In this document: piece by piece, positions 44,466-56,795 of the stretch
Layout: every line of letters starts with the position of its first letter
Position numbering within the stretch: position 1 is the first letter of the stretch
Origin: Adineta ricciae
Taxonomy: Eukaryota; Rotifera; Eurotatoria; Adinetida; Adinetidae
Length of the DNA stretch: 64,000 nucleotides
Assembly (NCBI GenBank): GCA_905250025.1
Contig: CAJNOJ010000027.1
Coordinates: forward strand, 310,001-374,000
Reading direction: 5' to 3'
Notes under the pieces: model-generated
Databases searched by the model: none
The model's input: only the letters and a program-made list of their open reading frames with translations
What the model was told of the DNA's origin: nothing
Program-made: the position numbers and the translations under genes

Positions 44466-46443
44466 TTATAATAGACAAAGTATTAGGAGTAGTAAGTTGA
44501 CGAACGGTATCGATAAACTTGTAGTTGATGAAGCACTCAATGCGAGACTAAGTGTGTTCGGTTTTGATGAAGACACGCTATTTGCTGTTCGGTAGGATTC
44601 ATCTATTGAACGAAATGAGAATGAACTCGTATAAAAGCACTCAGTGCAAAGAAATGGATACATACGAAAATCTTTGGCACGTGATGGTACATCGGTGATC
44701 CATTTTATCGAATAAGGATCACTGTGGCGCTGGGCTTTGACTATTTTCGAAAACAAAGGATGATGTTCATTGTACTCGATGGTTTGATCTGCTGACGAAG
44801 CGACTTGATTATTGGATTTATGAGAAATTATCGGGAAATTACGTTCCTGTTCATCGAGAGATGGTATTGCAGTTGACGATGATGAAATTCGTTCTAGAAA
44901 ACGTTCGATTGAAGAAAAACTCGTGATATAACAACGAAGAAGATAAATATCTCTTTTCAAGCAATGTCCTGTTTCTCTACATTCGAAATCGAGTTCAATA
45001 CGATAGTTTTTGTCTTCACCGAGTAAAAAAATTTCAATTAGATTACACAACTCCGAATAATTTCGTTATGCAATCAATCGTCATCTCCATATTGAATGTA
45101 TATGACTGTCTAGTTAGAAAGACACGAGAATTTGACTTACGGTACTCGTGTACATTGATTTTTAACTTGTAACATGGTTGATTCAATGATAATATTGATG
45201 TTGTTGAAAGAAAGTAATACGTTTGATTTGCATGAAACTCCAATCCATTCGGTATGGGCAGATACGAACGAAAGTTAAGTGTATATTTCATCACTTCATA
45301 AGGACTATTACACGCAATTAGAATCCGAGTGGTTGGATTGACATTCAATTGGTCTATATTACACATATCGAATTCATTTTTTGTTACCTGAATACAATCA
45401 ACTATGAATGTTTCAATGAAAACAAGAAAAGATCACTCGTACATGGTAAATATCGTATTGTTCGAGTTCATTTAACAAATAGGATTCTTGTTCATCATAA
45501 AATGGACATATAAGATCCATTACATCGCCCAGATGTACTTCAAAGATCAATGAACCGTCTTGGTATGGCCTATAGATATACAGTTATACGATGATTTGTT
45601 TGATTTCTATTTCCGCATTTTACTTTCGAGTGTTCTTCGACACTTGAAAAGAAAAAAGTAGACGGAAAATCTAATTGAAATGGATACTTTCCAGTCAAGG
45701 TCACTCGGTTTCCTCGTAATGCATTCGATGTCGTAAGCATTCCTATGTGGAGATTATATTCGATCTCGTGTCTTAAAGATGTAAATATGACCGAAGTTGT
45801 CGGTAGATAAGTACATGCTCAATGTCTAATTTACTATATATATATATCAAAGGATGTCCGGTGTTCTTTCAATGAACTAATCAGTTTCCTATGTTGTACG
45901 AGTGACATTTTTATTACGAACAATAATCTTTCTTTAAATAAATGCAGACCTATTGAAAATGGCGCTGTAATAATATCGACAAAGAAATCATTTGCTTGTA
46001 AGTGTCTTCTCCACAGAATTCGATGTGAAATCTATCGAGCAAAACAGGAAGCATGGATGTTCGATTGTCTACTCAACCTTGAGAAGGAAATTGTTCTTCA
46101 ATGTCCTTCAAGAAGCAGTTTTTTACATGTTCATTACTTACATAATACGTCTAGATCTCAAGCATTGTCAAACAAATAGACAAGCGCCGAAGAAATAATA
46201 CGATTGACTTAGTAGCGACTTATCTGAACAATTATGACTAATTAAAACAGCATTATTACGAATATCTCTCATTTAGTATTACCGAACAAGAATAGCAAAA
46301 GAAAGAAGGAAAGATCTTTTTTTCAATTACCTGAATGTCGTATGGTTCCAATACAATGATCGAAGAGTTACTGAATGAGTTTGTTGTTTAGTTACGAAGG
46401 TGAATAGAATAATTAATACTAGGACTAGTTCGTTGATGAACAT
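44466..46443 (-). CDS. Ephrin, GPI-anchored type
   Basis: Cell-surface ligand of Eph receptor tyrosine kinases. Five exons join in frame to 323 residues: 46331-46443, 45443-45569, 45141-45387, 44666-45013, 44466-44602. Signal peptide MFINELVLVLIILFTFV, then the family's YWN start (SLYWNHTTFR). The cupredoxin-like domain follows: VHLGDVMDLICPFYDE, DMCNIDQL, IACNSPYEVMKYTLNFRSY, GLEFHANQTYYFLSTTS, PCYKLKINVHEYR. A linker follows, then a C-terminal hydrophobic tail (SLSIPFVNLLLLILCLL) with no cytoplasmic part, typical of a GPI signal (A-type). The intron at 45570-46330 is 761 bases. The last intron (44603-44665) is 63 bases without a stop and might be retained. Upstream in-frame Met at 46611 is less likely. 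The MPPE1 enzyme at 16 kb acts on such anchors in general. Confidence 0.88.
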
Positions 46444-47156
46444 AGTTTTTATGTTGATGCATCGACTGAATGTACATACATACATACATACACACGCTCC
46501 GATTCTATTCAACAAGCCCTTCTCTTTCACTCTATCGTTCTCTTTCTGTAGTAAGATGAGGAAAAGAAATGGTCCAATTATCGTTTCTGTCGTCTCTTTT
46601 GATCCCGACAAGCGAGGAGAAGAGAAAGGAGAGAGAGAGAGAGAGAAACCGACTAGTTGATAGTGATAGCAAAGAGCTCTTTATACACTTGTTCTATCGA
46701 GACAAATATCTCTGGTTAATTATAGACTAACATCTAAGAGTTAGATTGTTCTCAAATGCAAAACTATCTCTTTTTTTTGTTTTATCAATCGGTAATTCTA
46801 TTCCTGTCTTCTGTTCATTGATACTCGTAATGTTTTAGTGCATCTAGAAATGAACATACTAAGTGCATATGGCTCTATCAATGATCAAAGTATATCATTG
46901 TACCTGAACAAATCGAACCATGAATTCGTTCTATCCTTTTCTGGATGATTTCTGCACTCATTTGGTCGTATCATAATACTATAGACTTAGAGGACATATC
47001 GAAAACTTTTGAGCGTCAATATGACCGTCCAAGTGTATATTTGTGATAGGTGAAAAAGACTCATTATGCGTTCATTTCTCGGTAGCAGAGTAAACTTGAT
47101 ATTGGTACAATGGTTTCAATGAACATTGAATAGATCTAATTTTTTTGCTGTTATCA
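46444..47156. other. Ephrin upstream region
   Basis: Promoter side of the ephrin gene. Contains ACATACATACATACATAC and GAGAGAGAG simple repeats near 46475 and 46630. No gene seen. Confidence 0.4.
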
Positions 47157-47293
47157 GATGTGTTTATTCAAGATTCGATTACGTTGATCTTTGTGCAATT
47201 AAAAAAACACATCCTCGAAACAAAATGTTGTGTGTTTATTAATGAGCAAACGGATGTGTTCTACGTTAGTCTTTATGCAATCTGCAAAACACA
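47157..47293. repeat. Two short related hairpin units
   Basis: Two imperfect copies of about 45-57 bases: 47157-47213 and 47250-47293. Each begins GATGTGTT and ends AACACATC, with CTTTGTGCAAT or CTTTATGCAAT in the middle. The ends are inverted, so each can fold on itself. Origin unknown. Confidence 0.45.
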
Positions 47294-49690
47294 TCTCTTC
47301 GTTCGTTCTATAAAGGAAAGGTCACTTTGATCACGACTGTATAATGTTTGAACGTGTCTGATGAGGTAATAAACCACGCCTGTATGACTCTAGTTCTAGT
47401 TTTGTTTGATTACGTCAATGATTAATAGATTTTACACCTGAAAATTAGCTCAACACAAAAGCGAAGATAGAAAAACACGATGAATCTAGACATGTTCATG
47501 CTAAATATTAGACTTACTTAAATGACGTACGATTCCAGTAGACAACAAATGTGTGATGAGCATTGGTACAAATTGATATGAAAAACAATGTCAATAAGAA
47601 ATCAAGTGATCGTTTGCATACTGTGTGCGCCATGCATCATTATTCGATGAGTAAATCAATTTGAAATTGGAATCATGAGATGATTTGATTCGTCGTATAT
47701 CTAAGAAGAAAAAAGAGGACGATTTCACGTCTCATAGGTTACGTTTATAATTGAACCATGAAAATCTCAACGTCGGCTATCACGGAGCAAGAATAACATT
47801 CAAGAAAATATGAAACAAAACGGATCTTAACAACTAACTATCCTTCGTTGTTTTAATAGTAGTAACACTAGTCTCCTTGGAACGCATAACAGACACCCCG
47901 GATGTGCGAAACAAATAATGATTATTATTCGCTCGCTCTTTATCTTCATAGTTTAATCAAAATGTAGCTAGTGACAGTCTTCTTTATCATCCTAAACTAG
48001 CTGATGAAAAGATGAAAATGGCCTTGATTTTTCTTTTCAATAAACAAGCTATTCTATCTACCTGACTTGCTGATTCAAACATGAGCTTGCTTACTCACGT
48101 ATTCTTGTGCGTGCAGGTGTTTGTCATTGTTTTCTTATTAGACGAGAAGGACTAATCCTATGTACGAAAGAAGAAGACGACGAGAGATATATGATGAAGA
48201 TTGTCGAGACGTGCAATAACGCCAAGGTCTTATGCTATAGACATAATCAGTGTTCGAGCAGGTGCATGCAAAATGTTTGATCTTTTCTAGTAGCAGAGGA
48301 TCTAAAGTCTATTAAAACTTGGTTAGCTCTTCTAATTCTCATCTAGACATGAAACAACGATTTACATACAGAAATACTCGTTTCTTTTCTTCTTCTTCAA
48401 GTATTATAAATAATATTCTAACGAACACGAGAAAACTTCTTTGACTTCCTATTCCCTCGAGAGTGATGACAATTCACTCTTTCTCTCATTTTCTTTTTAT
48501 GTCAGATGACAACAAGAAAAGGGAGTCATACTGAACTTTGTCTATCTGATTAGTTGATCGATGACAGAACTGATTATACTTGATTCAATTATACAATAAG
48601 TGTCATGAATCGACAGAAACTGTTTGGATAGTTAGGCGAATTCGATTTCGCTATCAAGAACTCGTTTTCAAGGATTGAACAAGGAAAAAAATATTGCTCT
48701 TCAATGTGTTAGGAAAAAATATATCCTGTCGGAAACGTACTATTATCATATAACACTGATGATTTTGCTCTGACAAGAAAGATAATTCTATGGCACTAGT
48801 TCGACTTGTCATATGTGAGATGAAGAAAATCGTGCAATTATTTTCTCATAATGAGAACGAGTCTTTTCTTAAGTAGCTAATTCGGGAAGAGAGTCGTTCT
48901 ACAGTATGAACACTTTAGTTATGGTAAATTGCATGGAAAACTGATATTATGTGCATATTTATATGTTATTCTAACCGATCTCCTTTTCTTGAACAAACAG
49001 CATCAGGTTTAAATTGATCTATAAATCCTTGATGATAATCTTCTTCTAATCATCATCATCGTCGTCGTCGCCTTGAAATAGGCATCACACCCGCTACGTC
49101 GGAAGATATTCTATTGAATTAGTTAATTAAACAAGGTCGGAGACTGTATCACATAGTGTAGATATCACTATTGATTGATCCAGCTGCAAACTCGGATAAT
49201 TAGAAAAGTTAATCATTCTGTGCGACTGTGAACCAGTGAAATTTCCAGAAAGAAAGACATTTTATCAAATTTTCGGCATAATGCATCAAGGTTGTGTGAC
49301 ATACAAATTCTTTTCAAAATATGTTCACGCATCCGTTCATTCAATGTTTGATCGTTATCTACTTCTAATGTTCACAACATTAAACAACTTCACACGTAGA
49401 TAAAATTGATTAGAAATAATCGTATTAGCAGTTCCCCTCTATTGACACACACACACACACATGAGCATCGCTTCTGTCATCGTCATCATCGATCGAAGTG
49501 GCATATACACGTTCACTCTTGAGACTGCCGTCAAGGTCATTTTATTCGTATGAAGACAAGACATGGTCATACAACGAAAATCAACACACAGTATGACATA
49601 GAGCTATAGAGGCAATTCGGTAAAACAACCTGTGATGAAGATTTTTCTTTTACTGTCTATTGTTTGAAAGATACTTCCTCTTTTTCTCCT
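47294..49690. other. Gene-poor region
   Basis: About 2.4 kb, AT-rich, no family recognised. Simple repeats are CATCATCATCGTCGTCGTCG near 49055 and ACACACACAC near 49450. Confidence 0.4.
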
Positions 49691-50030
49691 ATGTCAATTC
49701 TCTCACTATTGATTACTAATACGGAAATCATCGGTATTGTCTACTTGAATAGTCTTAATAGCAACTGTCTCTTGAGGCATTAACCAAACAATAGAGTCCT
49801 ACTGACCTCCATCATTAATCAGAACTTTCTACACACAGAAGTTACCTAATACAATTTCATATGTCAATTCTCTCACTATTGATTACTAATACGGAAATCA
49901 TCGGTATTGTCTACTTGAATAGTCTTAATAGCAACTGTCTCTTGAGGCATTAACCAAACAATAGAGTCCTACTGACCTCCATCATTAATCAGAACTTTCT
50001 ACACACAGAAGTTACCTAATACAATTTCAT
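49691..50030. repeat. Exact 170-bp tandem duplication
   Basis: 49691-49860 and 49861-50030 are identical base for base as far as I can read. The first ten bases (ATGTCAATTC) start again at 50031, marking the junction. It is either very recent or an assembly artefact. No gene inside. Confidence 0.95.
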
Positions 50031-50851
50031 ATGTCAATTCCGCGCATTTACGCGTTTGTAAAAGAAAGAATCATTTTATTGCGTGATAAACTTCACTTCT
50101 TCCGTTCACATGCGAGACACAAGCAGAGTAAGTTCAACCATCATCTCCATACACATTCGACGAATGACATGACTAATTACGACGACATATTTCCTTGTAA
50201 ACCAAGTTATTGTCCTACGGAATCGAATTAGAAATATTAGTGAATAATCGAGAAATAAATATTTGTACAGTGCCACTATGAACAAAGAGCAATAGCTTTG
50301 AACTTCCTCGTCTTCGCCTAAACAATTATGTTATCATGAGACCATAAAATTCTTTGAACATGTTATTTTCGTCTGGTGAGATTGATGAGAAAAAGGATAA
50401 TTACAAGAATGTTATTTATACGTGAATTGTGTAATAACATTCATTCGCACGAGGTGCAACTCACATTAGTATCACTTCTGTTATTAATAAACTTCACCAG
50501 TCGTGATTCCAGTGCTGCTAGAAATGATTACATCTCATTCAAGGTCACATTTGACCTACGAGGAATATAGTAGAAAAACAATATGATTAAAAACATCTTT
50601 ATCTTTCCCCTCAGGTACACAAATTTGTACATGCAAGGTTAATCGTCTGTTTTGTATCTAAAACTGTTCGACTTAGAACGGTCTAATTCAGGGAAAATGC
50701 ACTTTCGATATTTGCTTTTCTCTCTTCGAAACGATGTCTGTCAACACTTATCGCCATTTAGTTATACAGATCAAATAAAGCAAAGACATCAGTGAGAGTT
50801 CTTTTCCCTTTCGTGTTGAGAAAAATGATCATGCTTTGAACTATTTATTCT
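50031..50851. other. Spacer, possible upstream exon
   Basis: Open frames at 50031-50231 and 50376-50570. The second includes a signal-like LTLVSLLLLINFTS and could be a first exon of the membrane-protein gene that follows, but I could not find a donor and phase that join it cleanly. Confidence 0.3.
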
Positions 50852-51673
50852 ATGTTATACATAGACGGCAGAAAGGCGAATCACATTTCTTCCTCTTCTT
50901 GTTATAGTTTAGACAGTATGAATCAATCGATATGGAATCAAATTCAGATATATGAAATATGTCGCCAGCATTCACATTGCTATCGTCTTCGTCCTCCGCC
51001 TCGATTACCGATATTTCCAAAATTACTTCCTACTAATTCGCCATCCACATCGACTTATTCGTTTTTAAACATCGACGTTTATTTAATTCTATCTGGAATT
51101 GTTCTTTCTCTGATTTCAATTTGTTTTCTTCTGATCGTATTTGTAATCAAGTAAGATTAATCATCAAACTTTAATCTGTAAAGTTCTCTTTCAATCACTA
51201 GGATTCAAATCTATCGTAAAACTCGAAAGCAACATCACCAGAAGACAAACGACACAAATCATATCAAAACATCTACTTCATTGCCGAGTGTAAGAAAATA
51301 GATCTTGTTCGATCGTACATTTCTTTCTCTTGTCTTCATTCAGATTTTTCGTACCTCTTACAAATCTTTCACACCCATCACTCTAACTACCAACCAATCG
51401 CCATCATTACTCGTGATCAATCAATCCAATTCGAATTCTGAAACGCATCTACCCTATCATAATCATTCTCTGAACATTTACGACGTCGCCCGACTATCGT
51501 CAAATCATCGACATTGTTCATGCTGTTCGTGTGCCTTGTCATACTATGAAAATTCGCATTCGATCTATACATCGCGTCCAATACCAATGTATTATTATCC
51601 ATGTAGATCATCGAAAAGATCTCATGGTCGACATAAATGTCTTTGTCAGAACTTTTTTATGCCAATCAAATAA
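50852..51673 (+). CDS. Single-pass membrane protein, unknown family
   Basis: Three exons join in frame: up to 51150, 51202-51289, 51344-51673 (introns 51 and 54 bases). A Pro/Ser-rich outer segment with three Cys (YEICRQHSHCYRLRPPP) is followed by one membrane helix (VYLILSGIVLSLISICFLLIVFVI). A basic stop-transfer stretch (KIQIYRKTRKQHHQK) and a cytoplasmic tail with a CSCCSCALSYYE cluster follow. The start is uncertain: Met at 50852 or 50918, or an upstream exon, since a good acceptor (TCTTCTTGTTATAG) lies at 50895-50908. The family is not recognised. It converges on the disordered-protein gene at 51944. Confidence 0.6.
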
Positions 51674-51943
51674 AAAGTACGATTTGATGTTCGATGTAGC
51701 ATGAAAACGAATTCGAATATGTTATATTTTATGCAACTATCACGCAGCGAATGATCAAAGAAGGATCGTTTATCATTCTGTTATACATTTGCATCTTCTA
51801 AAGCAAAAAATCAATCGTCATTAATGAATAATTTTTCAATACTTTCGACAACTGTTTTCATTCATTAGTCATCAATTTTTAAAACTTTTCCAGAAGAATA
51901 TTTCTCGTGCTTTAACATAGTCACTACATGAACAGTGTATTCC

Positions 51944-53569
51944 TTAAACATAAATAGTATTCGAAATAGAATGGAAGTCAGTTGAGACATGCTCAGTAGT
52001 GTTTGTACGCGTTGACGAATATGGTGATCGAACAAGTTTCAGTGCACTTTGAACGCGTGTCGTTGGGCTTGTGTCACTCGTATTGGTTAACAATGTTGAT
52101 GACGACGGTGACGTGTATCCATTGTTGGAGCGTTTGGAATCAAAATGTACAATGTAGTTACGTTTTAATTCTTTTGCTGAACTGAGACCTGTCATTGGTC
52201 GATGTCCAAATGCTGATAATAGTACAGCGTCGTTGATTTCTTCACCGTCGTTATTACTCGACTGCGTACGAGCAGTGGTATGATTGAGAGAAGTTGACCG
52301 ACGCGTATTCATGAGTATTTGCTGACTAGGTGATGGTCTTAACCGAGTTGGTGAGGCAAATTGTTGTCGAAGAGAAATAGTTCGAAGTGATGGACGTTGC
52401 CGATTCATATACAGAGAAGATAATGAACTATTACTGAATGACGTTCGTAAACCTCGATCATTGCCTTCGACTTTTCCGTTCTGTTCATTGAAAACTTGAC
52501 TAACTGATGGATGAACACTACCCAGTCGAGCACTTTCACGTGAAACTTCAGTAGAACAGCTCATAGGTATTTCGATGGCAGGTTCAGGTATATGGAATAG
52601 AGGCTTCTCACGTTGCAGAACATGTTTGGATTCTGGTAATGAAACTTCAGATGGTAGCGATGGGTGATTGACTATATCTGGTAAAAGAGTTAAACGTGAT
52701 GGCAAGTATGCACGCGGTGAAGTGATAATAGGTTGTTTTTCAGCGTCCGATCCTGGTGAAATTTCCGGTTGACCATAATAGAAGGAATTCGGTGTTTCCG
52801 AATGTGGTGCTAATACTGATGATGGATAGTTAAGGTTATTCGTTGTTCGTTTTGCAGAACGATGTCGATGCCTATAGTGTGGCGTATGATCGTCGAAATA
52901 TTGAATTTTATCAAAGTCGGAAAATGAAACCCGTGGCCGACGCGTTTCACTCGTCTGTTCAGAATCCTGTCGCGTGAGAGCTGCATGTTCTTGATGATGC
53001 ATTGCGTCAGGCAGAAATGCATTGCCCGAATGTTGATCAGCTATTGTTGAATGCACAGGAAGTTGCCGTGTCAAAGCAGTGCCTCTTCAATAAACGAAAA
53101 AGAAAAACTTGAATATCATTATCCTCTAACTCAAAAATTTGCTGTAAATATTCAGACTTTTCGAAACGCTTCATCCAATAGGAATGTACATTCGTTATAA
53201 ACCGCTTCAATCGATGCCATATTAATCTTTTTCTTTTACTGAGTCTGATAAAATCGAAAAGAAAAACTTGTTTTCTGCTTACTTGATTAATCCGGATAAA
53301 GATTTGACTTTTTTTATTTGTCTATCCACAAAAACTTTCTTCGATAAATTGCTATCGTCGACTTTCTGATATTCAGGCGCATCATACGATTCATCCGTTC
53401 GAGCTTTTGTCGATATTCTGGACGAACCAGCATTTGTTCGATAATCAGATGGGATTGTTGGTGGTTGATAATGATCTAATGACGACGATCCGCCAGTCGC
53501 GTGCATGCGACTAGTAGACGGTAACATTTCGACATAGATTCGTTCGTTGGACGATGCCATATGAAACAA
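51944..53569 (-). CDS. Disordered protein with PP1-docking motif
   Basis: A first exon (53283-53569, MFHMASSNERIYVEML) is followed by a middle exon with basic residues and Trp (RLIWHRLKRFITNVHSYWMK). A long last exon runs to the stop at 51944 and encodes over 350 residues. The first intron would be only 38 bases. The junction between the middle and last exon is unresolved. The protein is Ser/Pro/Arg/Thr-rich and predicted disordered. RPRVSFSDFDKIQYFDD contains an RVSF motif, the classic docking site for protein phosphatase 1, followed by acidic and aromatic residues as in several PP1 regulators. No folded domain or membrane helix seen. The family is not recognised. Confidence 0.6.
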
Positions 53570-53975
53570 ACATAGACAACGAAAAGAAAACGTCGAAATG
53601 AATGTTTATGTTGAAAAGTTTTCTTTTTCTTCACGACGAGAAAGGAGAGAAAAAAAGCAACAAAAATCGTTTTTTTGTTATTGAAGATGAAAACAAATAC
53701 GTCTTAGTACAAAGAAATCTGCACTTTGGCGAAAGAAGAAGAAGAAGAAATGAATTGAATGTTTGTCATCGGACATTTTCAGATTGATATTTTTTGCTTT
53801 TCTCTCTCAAATCATCGGAACGAAAGGAAAGAAATCGCTTCAATTCAAAGTAATATTATTCTATTTATTAAAGATCCATTTCATACACGTATATTTCTGT
53901 CATAATGAGCTTTGATTTCTTTTTTTTTTTAATTTTTTTTTGGTTCATTTAAAATTGTCAGTGAGAAGAGAGTGA
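53570..53975. other. Spacer between two minus-strand genes
   Basis: A-rich promoter side of the preceding gene, then 3' UTR of the PDZ-LIM gene, with a T-rich run near 53915. No gene seen. Confidence 0.4.
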
Positions 53976-55931
53976 TTAATTGAAGAATGAACCAGCCGGA
54001 TGACCATGTTGACGACAATAAGGTCGATTGTTTTTCACGACAAATGGTTGACCATCTAAACTAGTTTGGCATTGCTAAAAAAGAAGCGAAAAAGAATTTT
54101 AATAGGGTTCTTTTCTCCTTCGACAGCTCTATGCATGAACATACGGAGCAGTTGAAACATTCGACATGGTAAGTTCCACCGATGGCTTCCAAATATTTAT
54201 CTCCTGGTTCAATGGGAAACTCACAAGAGGTACATTTGGCTTGAAACATCCGTCGATAATCTAAATATTTACTTTTTCGATAGTTTATCGCAATGATAAA
54301 TATTATTGGTAAATACCTTCGGTGCAATAGGGTTGACCTTCTTCAACGTGAAATGATCCGGATCCAATCGACTTTTTGCAGGCGGTACACACAAAACATT
54401 CCGGATGCCATGTTTGTTCCAATGCGTGCACACATTCCTTTTGTTTTTGTTCAATATAGAAGTTAGAATAACTGAGGCGAAAAATCTTTTGATCTTACTT
54501 TTAATATTTTTTGTGAACATTTTGAGCAATGTGGTGCGAGAAATTGTTCAAAATCTTGTTCACAATATAATTTACTGTTCTCTTCGATAAAGCCACAATC
54601 AACAAGATCTTTCGAACAGTGTGAACAGGTAAAATGGTTGACACAATAGCAATTGCCAACGGCCGAAATAAATGGGCCACTATCAAAATAGCTTTAAATG
54701 AGAATGCTCCCGAGTTTCTATACGATTTACCGTATTTTAACTCCACATGTATGACAAATAGCAATTTGATTAGCGTTATCATTTTGATTTAATAAGGCTG
54801 TACCTCTAGTACCTTTCTTAGGTCCTCGATTACCAGCACCGGGTGGCACTTGAGCATTGTTATTGGACACTGGTTTATTTCCTAATTGGATGGTAGAATA
54901 GAAGTGAATCTTTGCCACACGGTATGAATGCTTACCGGTCGGTTTCGAAGGAGCACCGAATGGAGTTGGATATGTTGGTTGTTGTGGTTTAGGTGGCGCT
55001 GGCATTGTGGGCGGTGGTAAGGGTGTTGTTGGTTTTGAAAAATTATTATGAGGTGCTGGTTTAGGCATAGATTTAGCTGCTGTTGGCTGATATTCGTTAG
55101 CACTTCAATTCGCATATTCATATAAGAAAAATTCATCTATCAGTCAGTTGGATGCCTTACTTTCTTGGTGGTTCGTCAAAGGTGGGATTAGAGGCTACAT
55201 TTATACTTTATGAAGGAAAACAAAATATAAGATGAGAATGCGCTGTTCATTTGGTGATACCTTTTAAGTGTACGGGCGATGGTATCAGTAATATTGTCAG
55301 CTGAATAGAGACCTATGGGAGTATTGTATGTTTGACTTGATATCGTACGATTGTTCGAGATTGGCATAACGATCTATACGATAAATGGAGAATGATTTAA
55401 CTCATACAAGTAGTTATAACAATACTTGTGGCCCTGGTGATTGAGGCGGTGTTTGATAATTAGATTGTGGGTAGAAGTGAGGATGAATTGGTTGAGGTGT
55501 TGAAAAATCGATACGATTATTATAATCGGCAGTTGTCGGTGGAGCACCACTAGAAAATAGACAAGTAAGAAGAACTTCTTTGTTCGTTTCCGTACAAACC
55601 GTTGCAAAACGAATTCCAAGACATTGCTCTGCCGTTTGATTTGTTCTTGAGCTTCTTGATGTTGAAGATGTTCAGTCGAGGCTTGTCCAATGCGAAGAAT
55701 ATAATCATTTGTTTGCATCCCACATCGCTCAGCTAAGCTATTCGGGTTGACATGTTGAACTTGTATGGGACAATTGAAGTCTCTTCCACCTAAAGTCATA
55801 CATTCGAAAGTCATCGGAATTGTCCTCCGAACAGAATTACCTTGCATACGGAAACCCCATGGTATCGCGTTTGAATCACGTTGCATTTTAACATGAAGAT
55901 TTGTATACGACGGCATCGCTAAAGATTCCAA
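53976..55931 (-). CDS. PDZ and LIM protein, ZASP/PDLIM type
   Basis: Z-disc/actin scaffold of the ZASP (LDB3)/Enigma group. The N-terminal PDZ domain starts in the first exons, with the binding loop PWGFRMQG, then [18 protein letters not shown] and NDYILRIG. A Pro/Gln-rich linker follows, then three zinc-binding LIM domains: CHTCGVKIR with HFTCSHC and CEQDF; CSKC with [10 protein letters not shown] and [12 protein letters not shown] with [10 protein letters not shown] and YCRQHGHP near the C-terminus. The order PDZ - linker - 3 LIM matches the long muscle isoforms. About eight short introns interrupt it. The start is either ATG 55931 (MESLAM) or the Met five codons on ([12 protein letters not shown]). 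Stop TAA at 53976-53978. Expected in muscle, anchoring alpha-actinin. Confidence 0.92.
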
Positions 55932-56795
55932 TGTATCGAATCGTTTAAATTAATATAAGAAGCGACAGACACCGACACACACTCTGAAAGCGTAACGCTT
56001 CTTTAACCTTCATATGGAGAAAATATCATGTCAAAAAGTCTGTCATCTGGTGAGATATTTTCCAAAAATATGCAAATAATCTTCTTTTTTCAAAATAGAA
56101 AAAAAGCTCTGTAATACATCTGCTTGTCGTCATACATTCACGTACAAAAACTCGATGGAAGTGACATGTTACTGTAAATATAAATAAGTACCTTTTATTC
56201 AATACTTGTCTTTCGTCTAAAGTAATCTCAATGTATGATTAGTCGGTCTTGGGATATGTGTAACCTATGTATCCAACGCTAGTTGAGAACAACTTATATT
56301 ATCAGATAGCTTTTTTTTCTACTCTGCTAGACACCAAAATCAGAGAAAACAGGATAAAGACGCTTTTCCCCCCTCTCTAACTATCCCCATCGTTTGTGTT
56401 GTTGTTGTTGTTGTTGATGCTTTTCTTTCTTTTCCTACTACCAATAACAAATTCTCGGGTATACCAAATGTTTTTTGCTAGCTTAAATGACGCCAATACC
56501 TATGGCATGTCAAGAGAATATATATATGTGTATATTATAAACATGTACATCGTCTTCGTCGTCACATTTTCTTCTTGTTCTTCCTCCAATACATATTACT
56601 TCGACAATATCTTATTTTCCACAATCGCAAAGCGATGTTGGATCGACAATAGAAGAAACATATCAGCGGGTTAGTCAAAATAAGTCTCTTGTACAGTCGA
56701 ACAAAAGAGAAACGAAAATCGGAGTATTTTTTACATAGGCTTTTTATTTACTAAAATTTAAGTCAAAACACGACAAAGATTTGGAATAATGCGAA
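55932..56795. other. Spacer, no gene seen
   Basis: Upstream of the PDZ-LIM gene and downstream of the AAA gene. Holds a GTT repeat (56397-56415) and AT-rich DNA. No gene recognised. Confidence 0.4.
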
